Made by a program: the position numbers and the translations under genes
DNA from: an uncultured Alkaliphilus sp.
GTDB lineage: Bacteria; Bacillota; Clostridia; Peptostreptococcales; Natronincolaceae
Reading direction: 5' to 3'
Assembly: GCA_938074565.1 (NCBI GenBank)
Contig: CALJEQ010000016.1
Coordinates: 1-64,000 of the forward strand
Length of the DNA stretch: 64,000 nt
Shown: piece after piece, positions 9,179 to 18,155 of the stretch
Numbering within the stretch: the first letter of the stretch is position 1
How the letters are laid out: each line of letters starts with the position of its first letter
The notes under the pieces: model-generated
What the model was told of the DNA's origin: nothing
Databases searched by the model: none
The model's input: only the letters and a program-made list of their open reading frames with translations

Positions 9179-10240
9179 CTAATTGTTTTGGATTTCTTGA
9201 CAAACTAAATCCCCAATTTCTGAAGTAGAACAGTTTCCACCTAAGTCCACTGTAACTTTTCCTTTATTAATGACTGCCTTAACAGCCCCTTGGATAATAC
9301 TAGCCTCTTTTTTATAACCATGATCTTGTAATAACATCGCCAGACTTAAAATAGACGCAATGGGGTTTGCAATATTTTTTCCAGCGATCATTGGTGCACT
9401 GCCGTGTACTGGTTCATACAATCCTCTAAAGTGGGTACTTTCTGGGTTTATGTTACCCGAAGCTGCTAACCCCATACCCCCTTGAATTTGTGCAGCTGAA
9501 TCTGTTAATATATCTCCAAATATGTTTGAAGTAACAATTACTTCAAATTGACTTGGATCCCTTATCAACTCCATGTGTAATGCATCTATGTACATATGTC
9601 TTTTTTCAATGTGGGGATATTCTTCAGCAACCTCATTAAAAACCCTTTGCCATAAGTCTCCTACATATACCATTGCGTTGCTTTTATCACTCATTAATAC
9701 AGAACTTAGCTTATTTTCATTGGCATATTCAAAAGCATAACGAATAACCCTTTCCACACCTTTACGGGTATGCAATGAATTTTCGATGGCAACTTCATCT
9801 TTAGTCCCCTTTTTAAAATTACCCCCGCTATTAATGTAAATATCCTCTATGTTTTCTCGAACCACTACAAAGTTTACATCTTCTTCTGTCTTGTTTTTTA
9901 AAGGACAATACTGTTTATCTAATAATTTAACAGGTCTTAAATTTACGTATAAGTCTAATTTTGTTCTAATACCCAATAAAATTTCCTTTGCATAATCATT
10001 TGGCTTTACTCTAGGATCCCCCACAGCACCAAACAAAATAGCCGTAAACTTTTTAGGCCATTCAGTAAAAGCTTCTTGTGGTATTGAAATTCCAGTTTCT
10101 AAAAAGTAATCCGCTCCATAAGGAAATTCCTCTACTTCATAATTAATATTAAACTTGCTTCCTATTGTCTTTAATACCTTAAGTGCTTCTTTAACCACCT
10201 CTGAACCTATCCCATCTCCTGCTATTACTGCTATTTTCAA
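9179..10240 (-). CDS. Isopropylmalate/homoisocitrate dehydrogenase-like (LeuB family)
   Basis: 353 residues from TTG 10240, chosen because GGGGGGATT lies directly upstream and the protein then begins MKIAVIAGDGIGSEV as in the family; an ATG at 10276 would add a non-conserved tail. Beta-decarboxylating dehydrogenase signatures: GAVGDPRV, the substrate loop ILLGIRTKLDLYVNLRPVK, VVVRENIEDIY, the catalytic Lys/Tyr region, and the metal/NAD segment NIFGDILTDSAAQIQGGMG followed by EPVHGSAP. It oxidatively decarboxylates a 3-substituted malate to the next longer 2-oxo acid. It could use isopropylmalate, homoisocitrate or a relative. A 121-base spacer separates it from the aminotransferase upstream. 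Confidence 0.83.
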   Translation of the reverse strand: MKIAVIAGDGIGSEVVKEALKVLKTIGSKFNINYEVEEFPYGADYFLETGISIPQEAFTEWPKKFTAILFGAVGDPRVKPNDYAKEILLGIRTKLDLYVNLRPVKLLDKQYCPLKNKTEEDVNFVVVRENIEDIYINSGGNFKKGTKDEVAIENSLHTRKGVERVIRYAFEYANENKLSSVLMSDKSNAMVYVGDLWQRVFNEVAEEYPHIEKRHMYIDALHMELIRDPSQFEVIVTSNIFGDILTDSAAQIQGGMGLAASGNINPESTHFRGLYEPVHGSAPMIAGKNIANPIASILSLAMLLQDHGYKKEASIIQGAVKAVINKGKVTVDLGGNCSTSEIGDLVCQEIQNN

Positions 10241-10361
10241 TACAATCCCCCCTGAAATCACAATGTTTTTAATCAAAATATATAATTACTTAATTGCTAT
10301 TTTTTGTTCTATATTAGTTTTGTTACAATTAAACTCTACCAGTATTAACGGTTTAATCCGT

Positions 10362-11744
10362 TTAATCCTTATAATAAATATCTCCCACCCTACTTAGCAC
10401 AGTTTCTAAAATTTTTATAGCTTTATCAATATCTTCTTCCGAGGTAACCAGTGAAGGTGCTAAGCGAACTGTATATGGTAGCATTCCACCTAAAATCAAT
10501 CCAGCCTTATAGCACTCTGCAATCAATTGCTTTACTATCGGCAACCCATTAGGGGTCTCTATACTTCTTGAATTATCATCTCTTCTAAATTCAATTAGCC
10601 AAAAGAGCCCTGCGCCGAAAATAGCATCTATAAAACTGTATTTTTCTTGTAGTCCCTTTAATTTAGCTTTTAAGTAATTACTTTTTTCTTCTACCTTATC
10701 CACAATATTGTTATCTATCATAAATCTAATAGTTTCACTTATCGCTGCCACCGCAGCAGGATGACCTGAATATGTGCTGCCCACATACCATATTCTATCT
10801 TCTAATGTTTTTGCAATTTCCTTACTAACAACAATAGCCGAGCTAGGGATGACTGCATTATTTAATCCTTTCCCTACACACATTATATCGGGATAAACCC
10901 CATCATAGAGTTCATAGGCAAACCATTTGCCTAGTCTACCAAAACCTGTTAATATTTCATCATCTATCCATAAAATTCCATACTTATTCATTAGTTCTCT
11001 CATTTGCACGAAATATTCTTCTGGTGGAAAAACCATTCCAAAACCACTAACTATTTCAGATAAAAAAGCAGCTATTGTAGATGGTCCAATTTCATTAATA
11101 ATTTCCTCTGATTTTTTAACACACCAAAGAACAGATTCTTTTTTGCAATCTTCATAGGTTTTTCCATATTGACACTTATAACAATAAGGAGATGGCAGAC
11201 TACAAAAGTTCCCATTGTCAGGTATAGTAGATAATTCATTATTTATTAGGTTTTTCATTCCTCCAAATGGAGTAACCCGTGTGGCTTGTAAAGCTTCTCC
11301 TGTCCACCCGTGAAAATCATAATCTTTTACTAAAACATTTTGTTTTCCAGTTATTAAGCGAGCTAAATTAATGGCTGCTTCTATTGCTTCACTACCGGAA
11401 TTGAAAAATTTTACTTTGCCAGCCCAATCATTAACCCCTGGTATATCTTCAATTAACTGCTTTGAGGCCATCGCCCGTTCTTTAGTAAGGAAATTTTCTG
11501 ATAAAAATCCATACCTATTAATAGCTTCAATAACTTTATTGTTTATTTCCTCATTTTTATTACCTAAGTTTACACAAACCAGTTGACTAGCAAAGTCTAA
11601 ATATTTTTTTCCATCATATGAATATATATAACTGCCCTCTGCCTTATCCGTAATTACAGGATTGTAATTTTTTTCTCCTGAAAAAGTATGAATATAATAC
11701 TTACTATCATATTCTTTAATACTTTGTGTTTCGTCGGTATTCAT
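10362..11744 (-). CDS. Class III PLP-dependent aminotransferase
   Basis: 460 residues. PLP-fold type I, class III: FFNSGSEAIEAAINLAR (phosphate contact), the cofactor Asp in LWIDDEILTGFGR and the Schiff-base Lys in VGKGLNN. A cysteine-rich insert (CSLPSPYCYKCQYG...C) is like that of taurine/beta-alanine:pyruvate type members. Class III enzymes mostly act on omega-amino groups, so its position inside a 2-oxo-acid elongation operon is unusual; branched or straight-chain alpha-oxo acids are normally handled by class I or IV enzymes. The start overlaps the LeuD-like stop by four bases (ATGA), indicating translational coupling and a shared pathway. Confidence 0.85.
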   Translation of the reverse strand: MNTDETQSIKEYDSKYYIHTFSGEKNYNPVITDKAEGSYIYSYDGKKYLDFASQLVCVNLGNKNEEINNKVIEAINRYGFLSENFLTKERAMASKQLIEDIPGVNDWAGKVKFFNSGSEAIEAAINLARLITGKQNVLVKDYDFHGWTGEALQATRVTPFGGMKNLINNELSTIPDNGNFCSLPSPYCYKCQYGKTYEDCKKESVLWCVKKSEEIINEIGPSTIAAFLSEIVSGFGMVFPPEEYFVQMRELMNKYGILWIDDEILTGFGRLGKWFAYELYDGVYPDIMCVGKGLNNAVIPSSAIVVSKEIAKTLEDRIWYVGSTYSGHPAAVAAISETIRFMIDNNIVDKVEEKSNYLKAKLKGLQEKYSFIDAIFGAGLFWLIEFRRDDNSRSIETPNGLPIVKQLIAECYKAGLILGGMLPYTVRLAPSLVTSEEDIDKAIKILETVLSRVGDIYYKD

Positions 11745-12244
11745 AGAACTCCACCTCTATTTTTAGCAAAGTTAATTAGCCCACCTTCCTTAAAAACCTC
11801 TAAAATAATATCTTGATATTTATTGATGCTATATTCAGTTCCTTTAGTCATATTTCTACATACACTGCTTTCAAAATCTATTTCAATTTCATCGCCTTCT
11901 TCTATTGCATCAACAAGTTCTTCGCTTTCAATAACAGGCAAACCAATATTAATAGCATTTCTAAAAAAAATTCGAGCAAAAGACTTAGCAATTACACAGG
12001 ATATTTTAGCTCCTTTAATGGCAAGAGGTGCATTTTCTCTTGAGCTACCACACCCAAAATTTTCACCAACCACAAGTATATCCCCTTCTTTTCTTTTATT
12101 AATAAATTCACGATCTAAGTTATATAAACAATGGTTTCCCAAAAACTCAATATCTGTTGTGTTACAAAACATAGTAGGGATTATTACATCTGTATTAATG
12201 TTATCACCATACTTTATTGCACTACCTTTCATCTGCTTATTCAT
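11741..12244 (-). CDS. Aconitase-superfamily small subunit (LeuD/homoaconitase type)
   Basis: 167 residues from ATG 12244 (AGGAGGT nine bases upstream, two bases after the LeuC-like stop); upstream codons in frame would overlap the large-subunit gene. It begins KGSAIKYGDNINTDVIIP and carries ENFGCGSSRENAP and RNAINIGLPVI, all diagnostic of the swivelling domain. The specificity loop after IIP reads TMFCNTTD, so the usual YLRT or YLVY-type tetrad of homoaconitase and isopropylmalate isomerase is replaced by FCNT, which hints at a different substrate (inference). It forms a heterodimer with the product of 12247-13509. Confidence 0.85.
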   Translation of the reverse strand: MNKQMKGSAIKYGDNINTDVIIPTMFCNTTDIEFLGNHCLYNLDREFINKRKEGDILVVGENFGCGSSRENAPLAIKGAKISCVIAKSFARIFFRNAINIGLPVIESEELVDAIEEGDEIEIDFESSVCRNMTKGTEYSINKYQDIILEVFKEGGLINFAKNRGGVL

Positions 12245-12246
12245 GT

Positions 12247-13509
12247 CTACCTTACCTCCTCTGGACTGCATATTTCACCTTTTATTGCCGATGCCGCTGC
12301 AATTGCTGGGTTGGCTAAATATACTTTACTGGTGGTGGCTCCCATTCTACCTACAAAATTTCTATTACTGGTGGCAATACAAACTTCATGTTCACCTAAA
12401 ATTCCCATATGACCTCCCAAACATGGTCCACAGGTGGGGGGGCTCATTATAGCACCAGAATTTAAAAAGATTTCCATAAGTCCTTCTTTTACCATTTCTT
12501 TATATATTTGTTGTGTGCCTGGTATTACAATTAATCTAACATCAGGATGTATTGTTTTATCTTTTAATATAGCTGCCGCCATTCTCATGTCTTCAATTCT
12601 TCCATTTGTACATGAACCTATAAAAGACTGATGAATCTTTACATTTTTAATCTCTGATACTGGTTTAACATTGCTAGGTAAAAACGGTTCTGCAACCAAA
12701 GGCTCGATACTTGAAATGTCTATATTTATTACTCTTTCATAAACAGCATCTTCATCTATTTTTAAATGTTGCACTTCTCTTTTATTTTCAATACCTTTAT
12801 AAAAATCAACTGTAACATCATCCACCTCAAACAGACCAGATTTAGCACCTGCTTCTATTGCCATATTACAAATAGTTATTCTATCTGCCATATCCAGCCC
12901 CTTAACGCCATCCCCTGTAAACTCTAAAACCTTATAGGTAGCACCATCTACCCCCAATAAAGATACTAAGTGTAGAATAATATCTTTACCTTGAACGTAG
13001 GGCTTCTTTTTCCCTGTTAAAACAACTTTAATAGCACCAGGAACTTTAAACCACAACTTTCCTGTAGCCATAAAAAAAGCTAGGTCTGTACTTCCTACCC
13101 CTGTAGCAAATGCTCCGAAGGCTCCATATGTACATGTATGACTGTCGGCACCAATAATAAGATCACCTGGATAACAAAGACCTTCATCTGGCACAACATG
13201 GTGACATATTCCTCCACGACCTAATTCAAAATAGTTTGATATATTCATTTCTTTTGCAAATTCCCTCATAATTAAAGAATTGTTGGCAGAATTAATATCT
13301 TTAGCAGGTACAAAATGATCCTGTATAACTGCTATTTTACAAGGGTCGAAGATGTTTTTGTCAATTTTTCTAAATTCCTTTATTGCTAAAGGCATTGTGG
13401 CATCTGTTCCCATGCCTAAATCTACATCTGCAAATAAAACATCCCCTGGTTTTACTTCTTTTCCACCGCTATGGCTTTTAAAAATTTTCTCCGTCATTGT
13501 GAATCCCAT
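12247..13509 (-). CDS. Aconitase-superfamily large subunit (LeuC/homoaconitase type)
   Basis: 420 residues, the length of the archaeal/clostridial LeuC type rather than the 465-residue proteobacterial form. The 4Fe-4S ligands are seen in IGSCTNGRIEDM and in PTCGPCLGGHMG. Other signatures are DHFVPAKD near residue 65, GADSHTCTYGAFGAFATGVG and a terminal VYLANPAIAAASAIKGEI. It isomerises a 2-alkylmalate to the 3-isomer with the small subunit encoded immediately downstream. RBS GAGGGGAG before ATG 13509; ATG 13497 is possible. First gene of the operon, with a 137-base leader from the promoter at 13653-13681. Confidence 0.87.
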   Translation of the reverse strand: MGFTMTEKIFKSHSGGKEVKPGDVLFADVDLGMGTDATMPLAIKEFRKIDKNIFDPCKIAVIQDHFVPAKDINSANNSLIMREFAKEMNISNYFELGRGGICHHVVPDEGLCYPGDLIIGADSHTCTYGAFGAFATGVGSTDLAFFMATGKLWFKVPGAIKVVLTGKKKPYVQGKDIILHLVSLLGVDGATYKVLEFTGDGVKGLDMADRITICNMAIEAGAKSGLFEVDDVTVDFYKGIENKREVQHLKIDEDAVYERVINIDISSIEPLVAEPFLPSNVKPVSEIKNVKIHQSFIGSCTNGRIEDMRMAAAILKDKTIHPDVRLIVIPGTQQIYKEMVKEGLMEIFLNSGAIMSPPTCGPCLGGHMGILGEHEVCIATSNRNFVGRMGATTSKVYLANPAIAAASAIKGEICSPEEVR

Positions 13510-13652
13510 GTTTAGTAGACTCCCCTCTAATTTATGAATTATTTAAATAAATAGTAATTTAAATTTTATATGTAACATTTAATAATATAAAAAATATAAA
13601 TTAAAACGAGTTTTAACACATTATTAATTAAAATATTGTATATTTTAAAACA

Positions 13653-13681
13653 ATTTTACTATTTTATATTGTTTAAGTCAA
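13653..13681 (-). promoter_or_regulatory. Predicted promoter of the leu-like operon
   Basis: Minus-strand TTGACT (13681-13676), 17-base spacer, TAAAAT (13658-13653). It is the only well-formed sigma-A-like promoter in the spacer and would give a leader of about 137 bases. Confidence 0.5.
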
Positions 13682-13828
13682 GTTAAATGGTTTAGCTTTT
13701 ATATGTAAAGTACCTTTATTTTAATAAATTATCTGGGTAGATATTACCTTTTTATAAGCAACATCTAAATAAACACTTTGTGCATCAATATTGTTTTTTA
13801 TATGTACAAACAATACAAAATGCAAAAA

Positions 13829-13858
13829 AGAAACTCCAAATTTTATTGGAGTTTCTTC
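13829..13858 (-). terminator. Terminator downstream of the DUF624 gene
   Basis: Stem GAAACTCCAA/TTGGAGTTTC with a short AT loop, followed on the minus strand by TTTTTT. Confidence 0.75.
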
Positions 13859-13983
13859 TATATTAAAATTATTCTTGAAATAGTATACTTTTTATTATTA
13901 ATATTTTGTACTTTGTATATAAAAAAGTACTATTTCATTTTTAAGTAAATTAATTGTATTATATAATTAAAAAGTCACAACCT

Positions 13984-14634
13984 TTAACTTTCTTGCTCCA
14001 CAATTTTTAATTGATTTTTCATATCTTCTGAAAGATATTTTTCTATAATAATATTTTCTAAAACTAATCTTTCTATTACATAACTGGTACCACCAAATGA
14101 AAACACAATTAAGCCTGGACTAATAAACCTTATTACATAATAGTTTAAAATAATTAATGAAAGGCAGGATATTGAAGTTAATAAGTGTTTATGGGCTAAG
14201 TAAAAGGAGTGAATTATCGCTTCCTTACTGCTAATATTAATTTTAGCTAATAAAGGAAACAAGTACAAGGAAACAATTGATAATTCAAAAAGAAAGAAAT
14301 ACTGTGTAACTAAAACAATTTTACCGTATTGACTAAACAATGCTACATTAGAAATTATAAAAGTACTTAATAGACTTAAAAAACCTACAGATATTGAAAG
14401 TATGAGCCCTTGTTTATAGTTATCTTTAATACTTTTAATAAAATGATATAATAATCTCCCTTTTTCTTTCCGTATACCTTCATAAATGGTATACGTGGCT
14501 GCAATAAAGGCCAACCCAAAAGTAAAGCCCATTCCTATAGCTGTAAAGAAAATAAATATAATGTTTAACACTATTAAATCAAAAACCAAAGCTCCATACT
14601 TATGGAAAGGACTGTTCATATTAAAAATTTTCAT
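13984..14634 (-). CDS. DUF624 (YesL-like) membrane protein
   Basis: 216 residues from ATG 14634, which is preceded by GGAGGT; a TTG four codons earlier overlaps that ribosome-binding site. About five membrane segments. The N-terminal part MKIFNMNSPFHKYGALVFDL with a following GLAFIAATYTIYEGIRKEKG matches the DUF624/YesL family. YesL genes usually accompany YesM/YesN two-component systems and carbohydrate ABC importers, and the YesM-like kinase is divergently encoded 72 bases away here. The molecular function of the family is unknown. Confidence 0.75.
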   Translation of the reverse strand: MKIFNMNSPFHKYGALVFDLIVLNIIFIFFTAIGMGFTFGLAFIAATYTIYEGIRKEKGRLLYHFIKSIKDNYKQGLILSISVGFLSLLSTFIISNVALFSQYGKIVLVTQYFFLFELSIVSLYLFPLLAKINISSKEAIIHSFYLAHKHLLTSISCLSLIILNYYVIRFISPGLIVFSFGGTSYVIERLVLENIIIEKYLSEDMKNQLKIVEQES

Positions 14635-14706
14635 AATTACCTCCAATTTACAAAGTTACCTCTAATTATAATGATAAAATGAAATTTAGTCAAAGTAGGT
14701 GTATAA

Positions 14707-16464
14707 ATGATTAATGTTAAATTTAAAAACTATCCTATTACTAAAAAAATAACCCATATATATCTACCCCTTAGCATCATCCCTTTATTAATAGTGGCAA
14801 CCATTTTTTCTTCCCTCTATAAAAAACGAGTGGAAGAAACAAGTTTTAAAAATGTTATGGACAATTCTAAGTTAATTATTAACCGAATAGAAGAAATTTT
14901 AAATGCTACAAATGATTGTTCTAATATGCTGATTATAAACCTAAATACCGTTATTGATAAATATAGTGATGAAAACCCCTCTGAATTCCATGTAGACTTA
15001 GATATTAATAGGGAGTTATATAATGCTAAAATAATCTTCTCCCATGCCGATTCGATTTTATTTATTAATAATGAAGGAAAAACTTATTCTACTGACCCTC
15101 AATTAATCACTTCTATAAATCAAACTGTTGATAATACCAGCATTAGAGAACTTATTGAGGGCAGTGGTGGACAAAGTACATGGATTAACATTTTTCCATC
15201 AGAAGAGATTATTCCCCTATACAATAAACAGGTTTTTACTATGCTAAAAAAAGTAATTCATATTAAAAGTGGTAAGTCCTTAGGTTATCTTTTGGTGAAT
15301 GTTTCTGAAGACAGTTTTTCATCTATGTTTGAAGATCAAACCATTGAATATATTTTAGTTAATGACAATAAAATCATTTCTTCAAAGGATGTTACCCTTT
15401 TAAATTCAGAAATTGACCTAGCCATCACATCTATTATAGCTGAGAAAAACATGTCAGTTATAACAGAAATAAATGGTTTAAAACATCTTATAGTAGTTAT
15501 ACCCCTTGGCTTTAATCAATGGAGTTTAATTGGTAGGGTTAACTTAAATTTATTAACTAAAGATTTATCTAAAATGACTATGTTAATTATTTTAATTGTT
15601 TTAATTAGTATAACCATACAAATCATTGGAGCTAAATTATTATCCAACTTAATAGCTAAACCCGTTAATAAAGCAAGGGAAAAAATGAAGTTAATTGGTA
15701 AGGGTAACTTTAATGTGCATTTTGATGTAGAAGGAAATGACGAAATAGGCATGTTTCTAACCACCTTTAATAAAATGGCAATAAAAATAAAAAATCTTCT
15801 ACTACAAGTTGAAGAAAAAGAAAAATTAAAAAGGGAATATGAGTTAGCCCTCATCCAACAACAAATTAAGCCTCATTTTTTATACAATACCTTAAATGTC
15901 ATTTATATGCTTTGTGAAATGAATATGAAAAAAGAAGCCTTAAATGCCACCAAGTCATTGGCAGACTTCTATAAAGGTACTCTTAGTAATGGTCGAGAAA
16001 TCATCACTATTGAAGAAGAATTATCTGCTTTAGAAGACTATCTCTATATACAAATGTTAAAATATAGCGATGTTTTTAAATACACTTTAGAAGTAGATAA
16101 TGCTGTATTAAAATATAATATTATGAAATTGACTTTACAACCTTTGGTGGAAAATGCCATTTATCATGGACTAAAACCAATGGGTACTATGGGTCAGTTA
16201 AAAATTCAGGCAAAAATAATAAATAACACCATCGAACTAATTGTTGAAGATAATGGAGTTGGAATGGATAAGAGAATATATTCTTCTATTAATGATATCC
16301 ATACAGCCAAAACCAAAGAACACTTTGGCCTTTTAAGTGTAAAAGATCGTATTCACCTATATTTCGGTGAAAAAGCAAGTTTTGAAATTATATCTGAAAA
16401 AAACAAGGGTACTAAAGTAATTATCTTATTACCAATTGCAAAGGGGAGATTAGACATTGATTAA
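14707..16464 (+). CDS. YesM-type sensor histidine kinase
   Basis: 585 residues. Membrane segment at about 18-38, an extracellular sensor region to about 290, a second membrane segment at about 295-315, a HAMP domain (to about 370), a His-kinase domain with the phospho-accepting His in QQQIKPHFLYNTLN (about 390), and a HATPase domain (N-box PLVENAIYHGL, G-box DNGVGMD, GLLSVKDRI). This is the LytS/YesM class that controls carbohydrate uptake genes. It overlaps the response regulator by eight bases. It probably senses an extracellular oligosaccharide or the loaded binding protein of the downstream importer. Confidence 0.92.
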   Translation: MINVKFKNYPITKKITHIYLPLSIIPLLIVATIFSSLYKKRVEETSFKNVMDNSKLIINRIEEILNATNDCSNMLIINLNTVIDKYSDENPSEFHVDLDINRELYNAKIIFSHADSILFINNEGKTYSTDPQLITSINQTVDNTSIRELIEGSGGQSTWINIFPSEEIIPLYNKQVFTMLKKVIHIKSGKSLGYLLVNVSEDSFSSMFEDQTIEYILVNDNKIISSKDVTLLNSEIDLAITSIIAEKNMSVITEINGLKHLIVVIPLGFNQWSLIGRVNLNLLTKDLSKMTMLIILIVLISITIQIIGAKLLSNLIAKPVNKAREKMKLIGKGNFNVHFDVEGNDEIGMFLTTFNKMAIKIKNLLLQVEEKEKLKREYELALIQQQIKPHFLYNTLNVIYMLCEMNMKKEALNATKSLADFYKGTLSNGREIITIEEELSALEDYLYIQMLKYSDVFKYTLEVDNAVLKYNIMKLTLQPLVENAIYHGLKPMGTMGQLKIQAKIINNTIELIVEDNGVGMDKRIYSSINDIHTAKTKEHFGLLSVKDRIHLYFGEKASFEIISEKNKGTKVIILLPIAKGRLDID

Positions 16465-18046
16465 AGTAATGATTGTAGATGATAGACCACTTTTTATACA
16501 GTACCTAAAAACCAACATAGAGTGGGAAAAATACGGTTTCACCATTTGCAACGAAGCAAAAAATGGCTTAGAAGCTTTAGAAAAAGCAAAATCTAACCCT
16601 CCAGATATACTCTTAACTGATATAAATATGCCTTTAATGGATGGACTTGTGCTGGCTGAAAAATTATTAGAAGAGTACCCCGACTTAGATGTAGTATTAA
16701 TCACAGGTTATAGTGAATTTGAGTATGCTAGAAAAGCCATTAAATTGGGGGTTTGCAACTATATTGTTAAACCCTTTGAAAAAGAAGAACTTCTTTTAAC
16801 CCTTTTAAAATTAAAAGATAATATTAATAAAGTTTGCGAGTCTGAAATAGAGAACGAAAATAAAGAAAAGACCCTATTAGAATTACTTCTTCAACAATTA
16901 ATTTATCGTGAAGAATTTCATAATCAGCTTGAAATAGAAAATAATTTTAATCGGCTGGGGTTTTCTCTAAATTCAAAGTTTTTTACCACCTTTGTAATAG
17001 AGCTTTATAAAAAAGAAGTTATTAATACCGATAACCATATATGGAAAAACACTATTATTAATTTAATTCAACAAATGTTTGAATCTAACACAAATATATT
17101 TGTATTCTCAGACTATGAAGGTAGAATTATTATTTTATATGAAAAATCCAGTGAAAAAGAAGATTCTTTATTAAAACATGACTTAAATAAACTTGTTAAA
17201 CTACTTAAAAAACACTTAGAATTTGACTTAACCATAGGTGTGGGTGGCTGTTATTACGGATTTAATGGTATTAGAAAGTCCTATTTAGAAGGTATTAGTG
17301 CCATTAGGGCTAATTATGAAATAGGTATTAACAAAATTATTTATTACGACGAAATCGTCCTACAGGGTAAAGATTATGTGTTTTATTCAGCAGAAACAAA
17401 TGAAATCATATTAAAACACTTAAGAAATGGATCTATTGAAGAAATTAAACAAGTTTTGGGTGTTTTTTATCAAAGCTTAAAAAATACAAAGGGTGTAAAT
17501 GAATTTACCGATATTATTTATAAAGGTTTTATGTCATTATTATTTTCATACATTTATCAAACAGGTTTAGAAATTAACGATTTATTTGGAGATAAAGATT
17601 ATGTTGTAAAAAAACTTCAAGAAAAAGATCTCACAAATCAATTTAATCTACTAATTGATTTCTATTCAATTACTATTAATTTTACTAAAAGCTTTCAAAA
17701 TACCCGTAGTTATACTTTAGCCAAAGGGGCTATGAAGTATATTGAAAAGAATTATAACAGAAGCGATCTTTCTGTAAAAGATGTTTCCACCTCTCAATTA
17801 ATTAATGAAACCTATATGCGTACCATTTTTAAAAAAGAAACTGAAATGACAGTTAATGAATATATCACTAAAGTTAGATTGGAAAAAACGAAAGAACTTC
17901 TTAAAAACACAGAATATCGTCTTTCAGACATTGCAGAAATGGTTGGTTATAACGATTCTAGTTATTTAAGTAAAATTTTCAAGAAATTAGTTGGTATGAG
18001 TCCCAGTAGATATAGAACAACCTTTGATAATAGTAGAAAACTTTGA
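16457..18046 (+). CDS. YesN-type response regulator with AraC output domain
   Basis: 529 residues from TTG 16457 (AAGGGGAG eight bases upstream; overlaps the kinase stop). N-terminal receiver domain (1-120) with DD at 8-9, phospho-acceptor Asp in ILLTDINMPLMDG and Lys in YIVKPFEKEE; a long linker; C-terminal AraC/XylS double HTH (about 425-525) ending in ELLKNTEYRLSDIAEMVGY and KIFKKLVGMSPSRYR. Paired with the YesM kinase upstream and probably activates the alpha-galactoside importer that begins 110 bases downstream. Confidence 0.92.
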   Translation: MIKVMIVDDRPLFIQYLKTNIEWEKYGFTICNEAKNGLEALEKAKSNPPDILLTDINMPLMDGLVLAEKLLEEYPDLDVVLITGYSEFEYARKAIKLGVCNYIVKPFEKEELLLTLLKLKDNINKVCESEIENENKEKTLLELLLQQLIYREEFHNQLEIENNFNRLGFSLNSKFFTTFVIELYKKEVINTDNHIWKNTIINLIQQMFESNTNIFVFSDYEGRIIILYEKSSEKEDSLLKHDLNKLVKLLKKHLEFDLTIGVGGCYYGFNGIRKSYLEGISAIRANYEIGINKIIYYDEIVLQGKDYVFYSAETNEIILKHLRNGSIEEIKQVLGVFYQSLKNTKGVNEFTDIIYKGFMSLLFSYIYQTGLEINDLFGDKDYVVKKLQEKDLTNQFNLLIDFYSITINFTKSFQNTRSYTLAKGAMKYIEKNYNRSDLSVKDVSTSQLINETYMRTIFKKETEMTVNEYITKVRLEKTKELLKNTEYRLSDIAEMVGYNDSSYLSKIFKKLVGMSPSRYRTTFDNSRKL

Positions 18047-18155
18047 AAACTACAAATTGGTGTTGAATAATACATGGATTTTTTAACTATAGAATAATAC
18101 ACTTTAATTAAAATCAATAGATTTTAAAAGTTAAGATTAATTAAGGGGGATTTAA

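Larger units (their letters stand above)
13510..13983. other. AT-rich intergenic region with promoter and terminator
   Basis: Very AT-rich spacer of 474 bases. It holds the promoter of the leu-like operon and the terminator of the DUF624 gene, annotated separately. I found no T-box (no specifier stem or TGG-containing antiterminator) and no leader peptide rich in leucine or lysine. Confidence 0.6.

Noticed and set aside
11823..12452. Long plus-strand ORF opposite the LeuD/LeuC-like genes
   Set aside because: Antisense shadow of two well-conserved genes, no ribosome-binding site and low-complexity translation.
13510..13983. T-box or leader-peptide attenuator ahead of the leu-like operon
   Set aside because: No T-box consensus, specifier stem or codon-rich leader peptide could be found.
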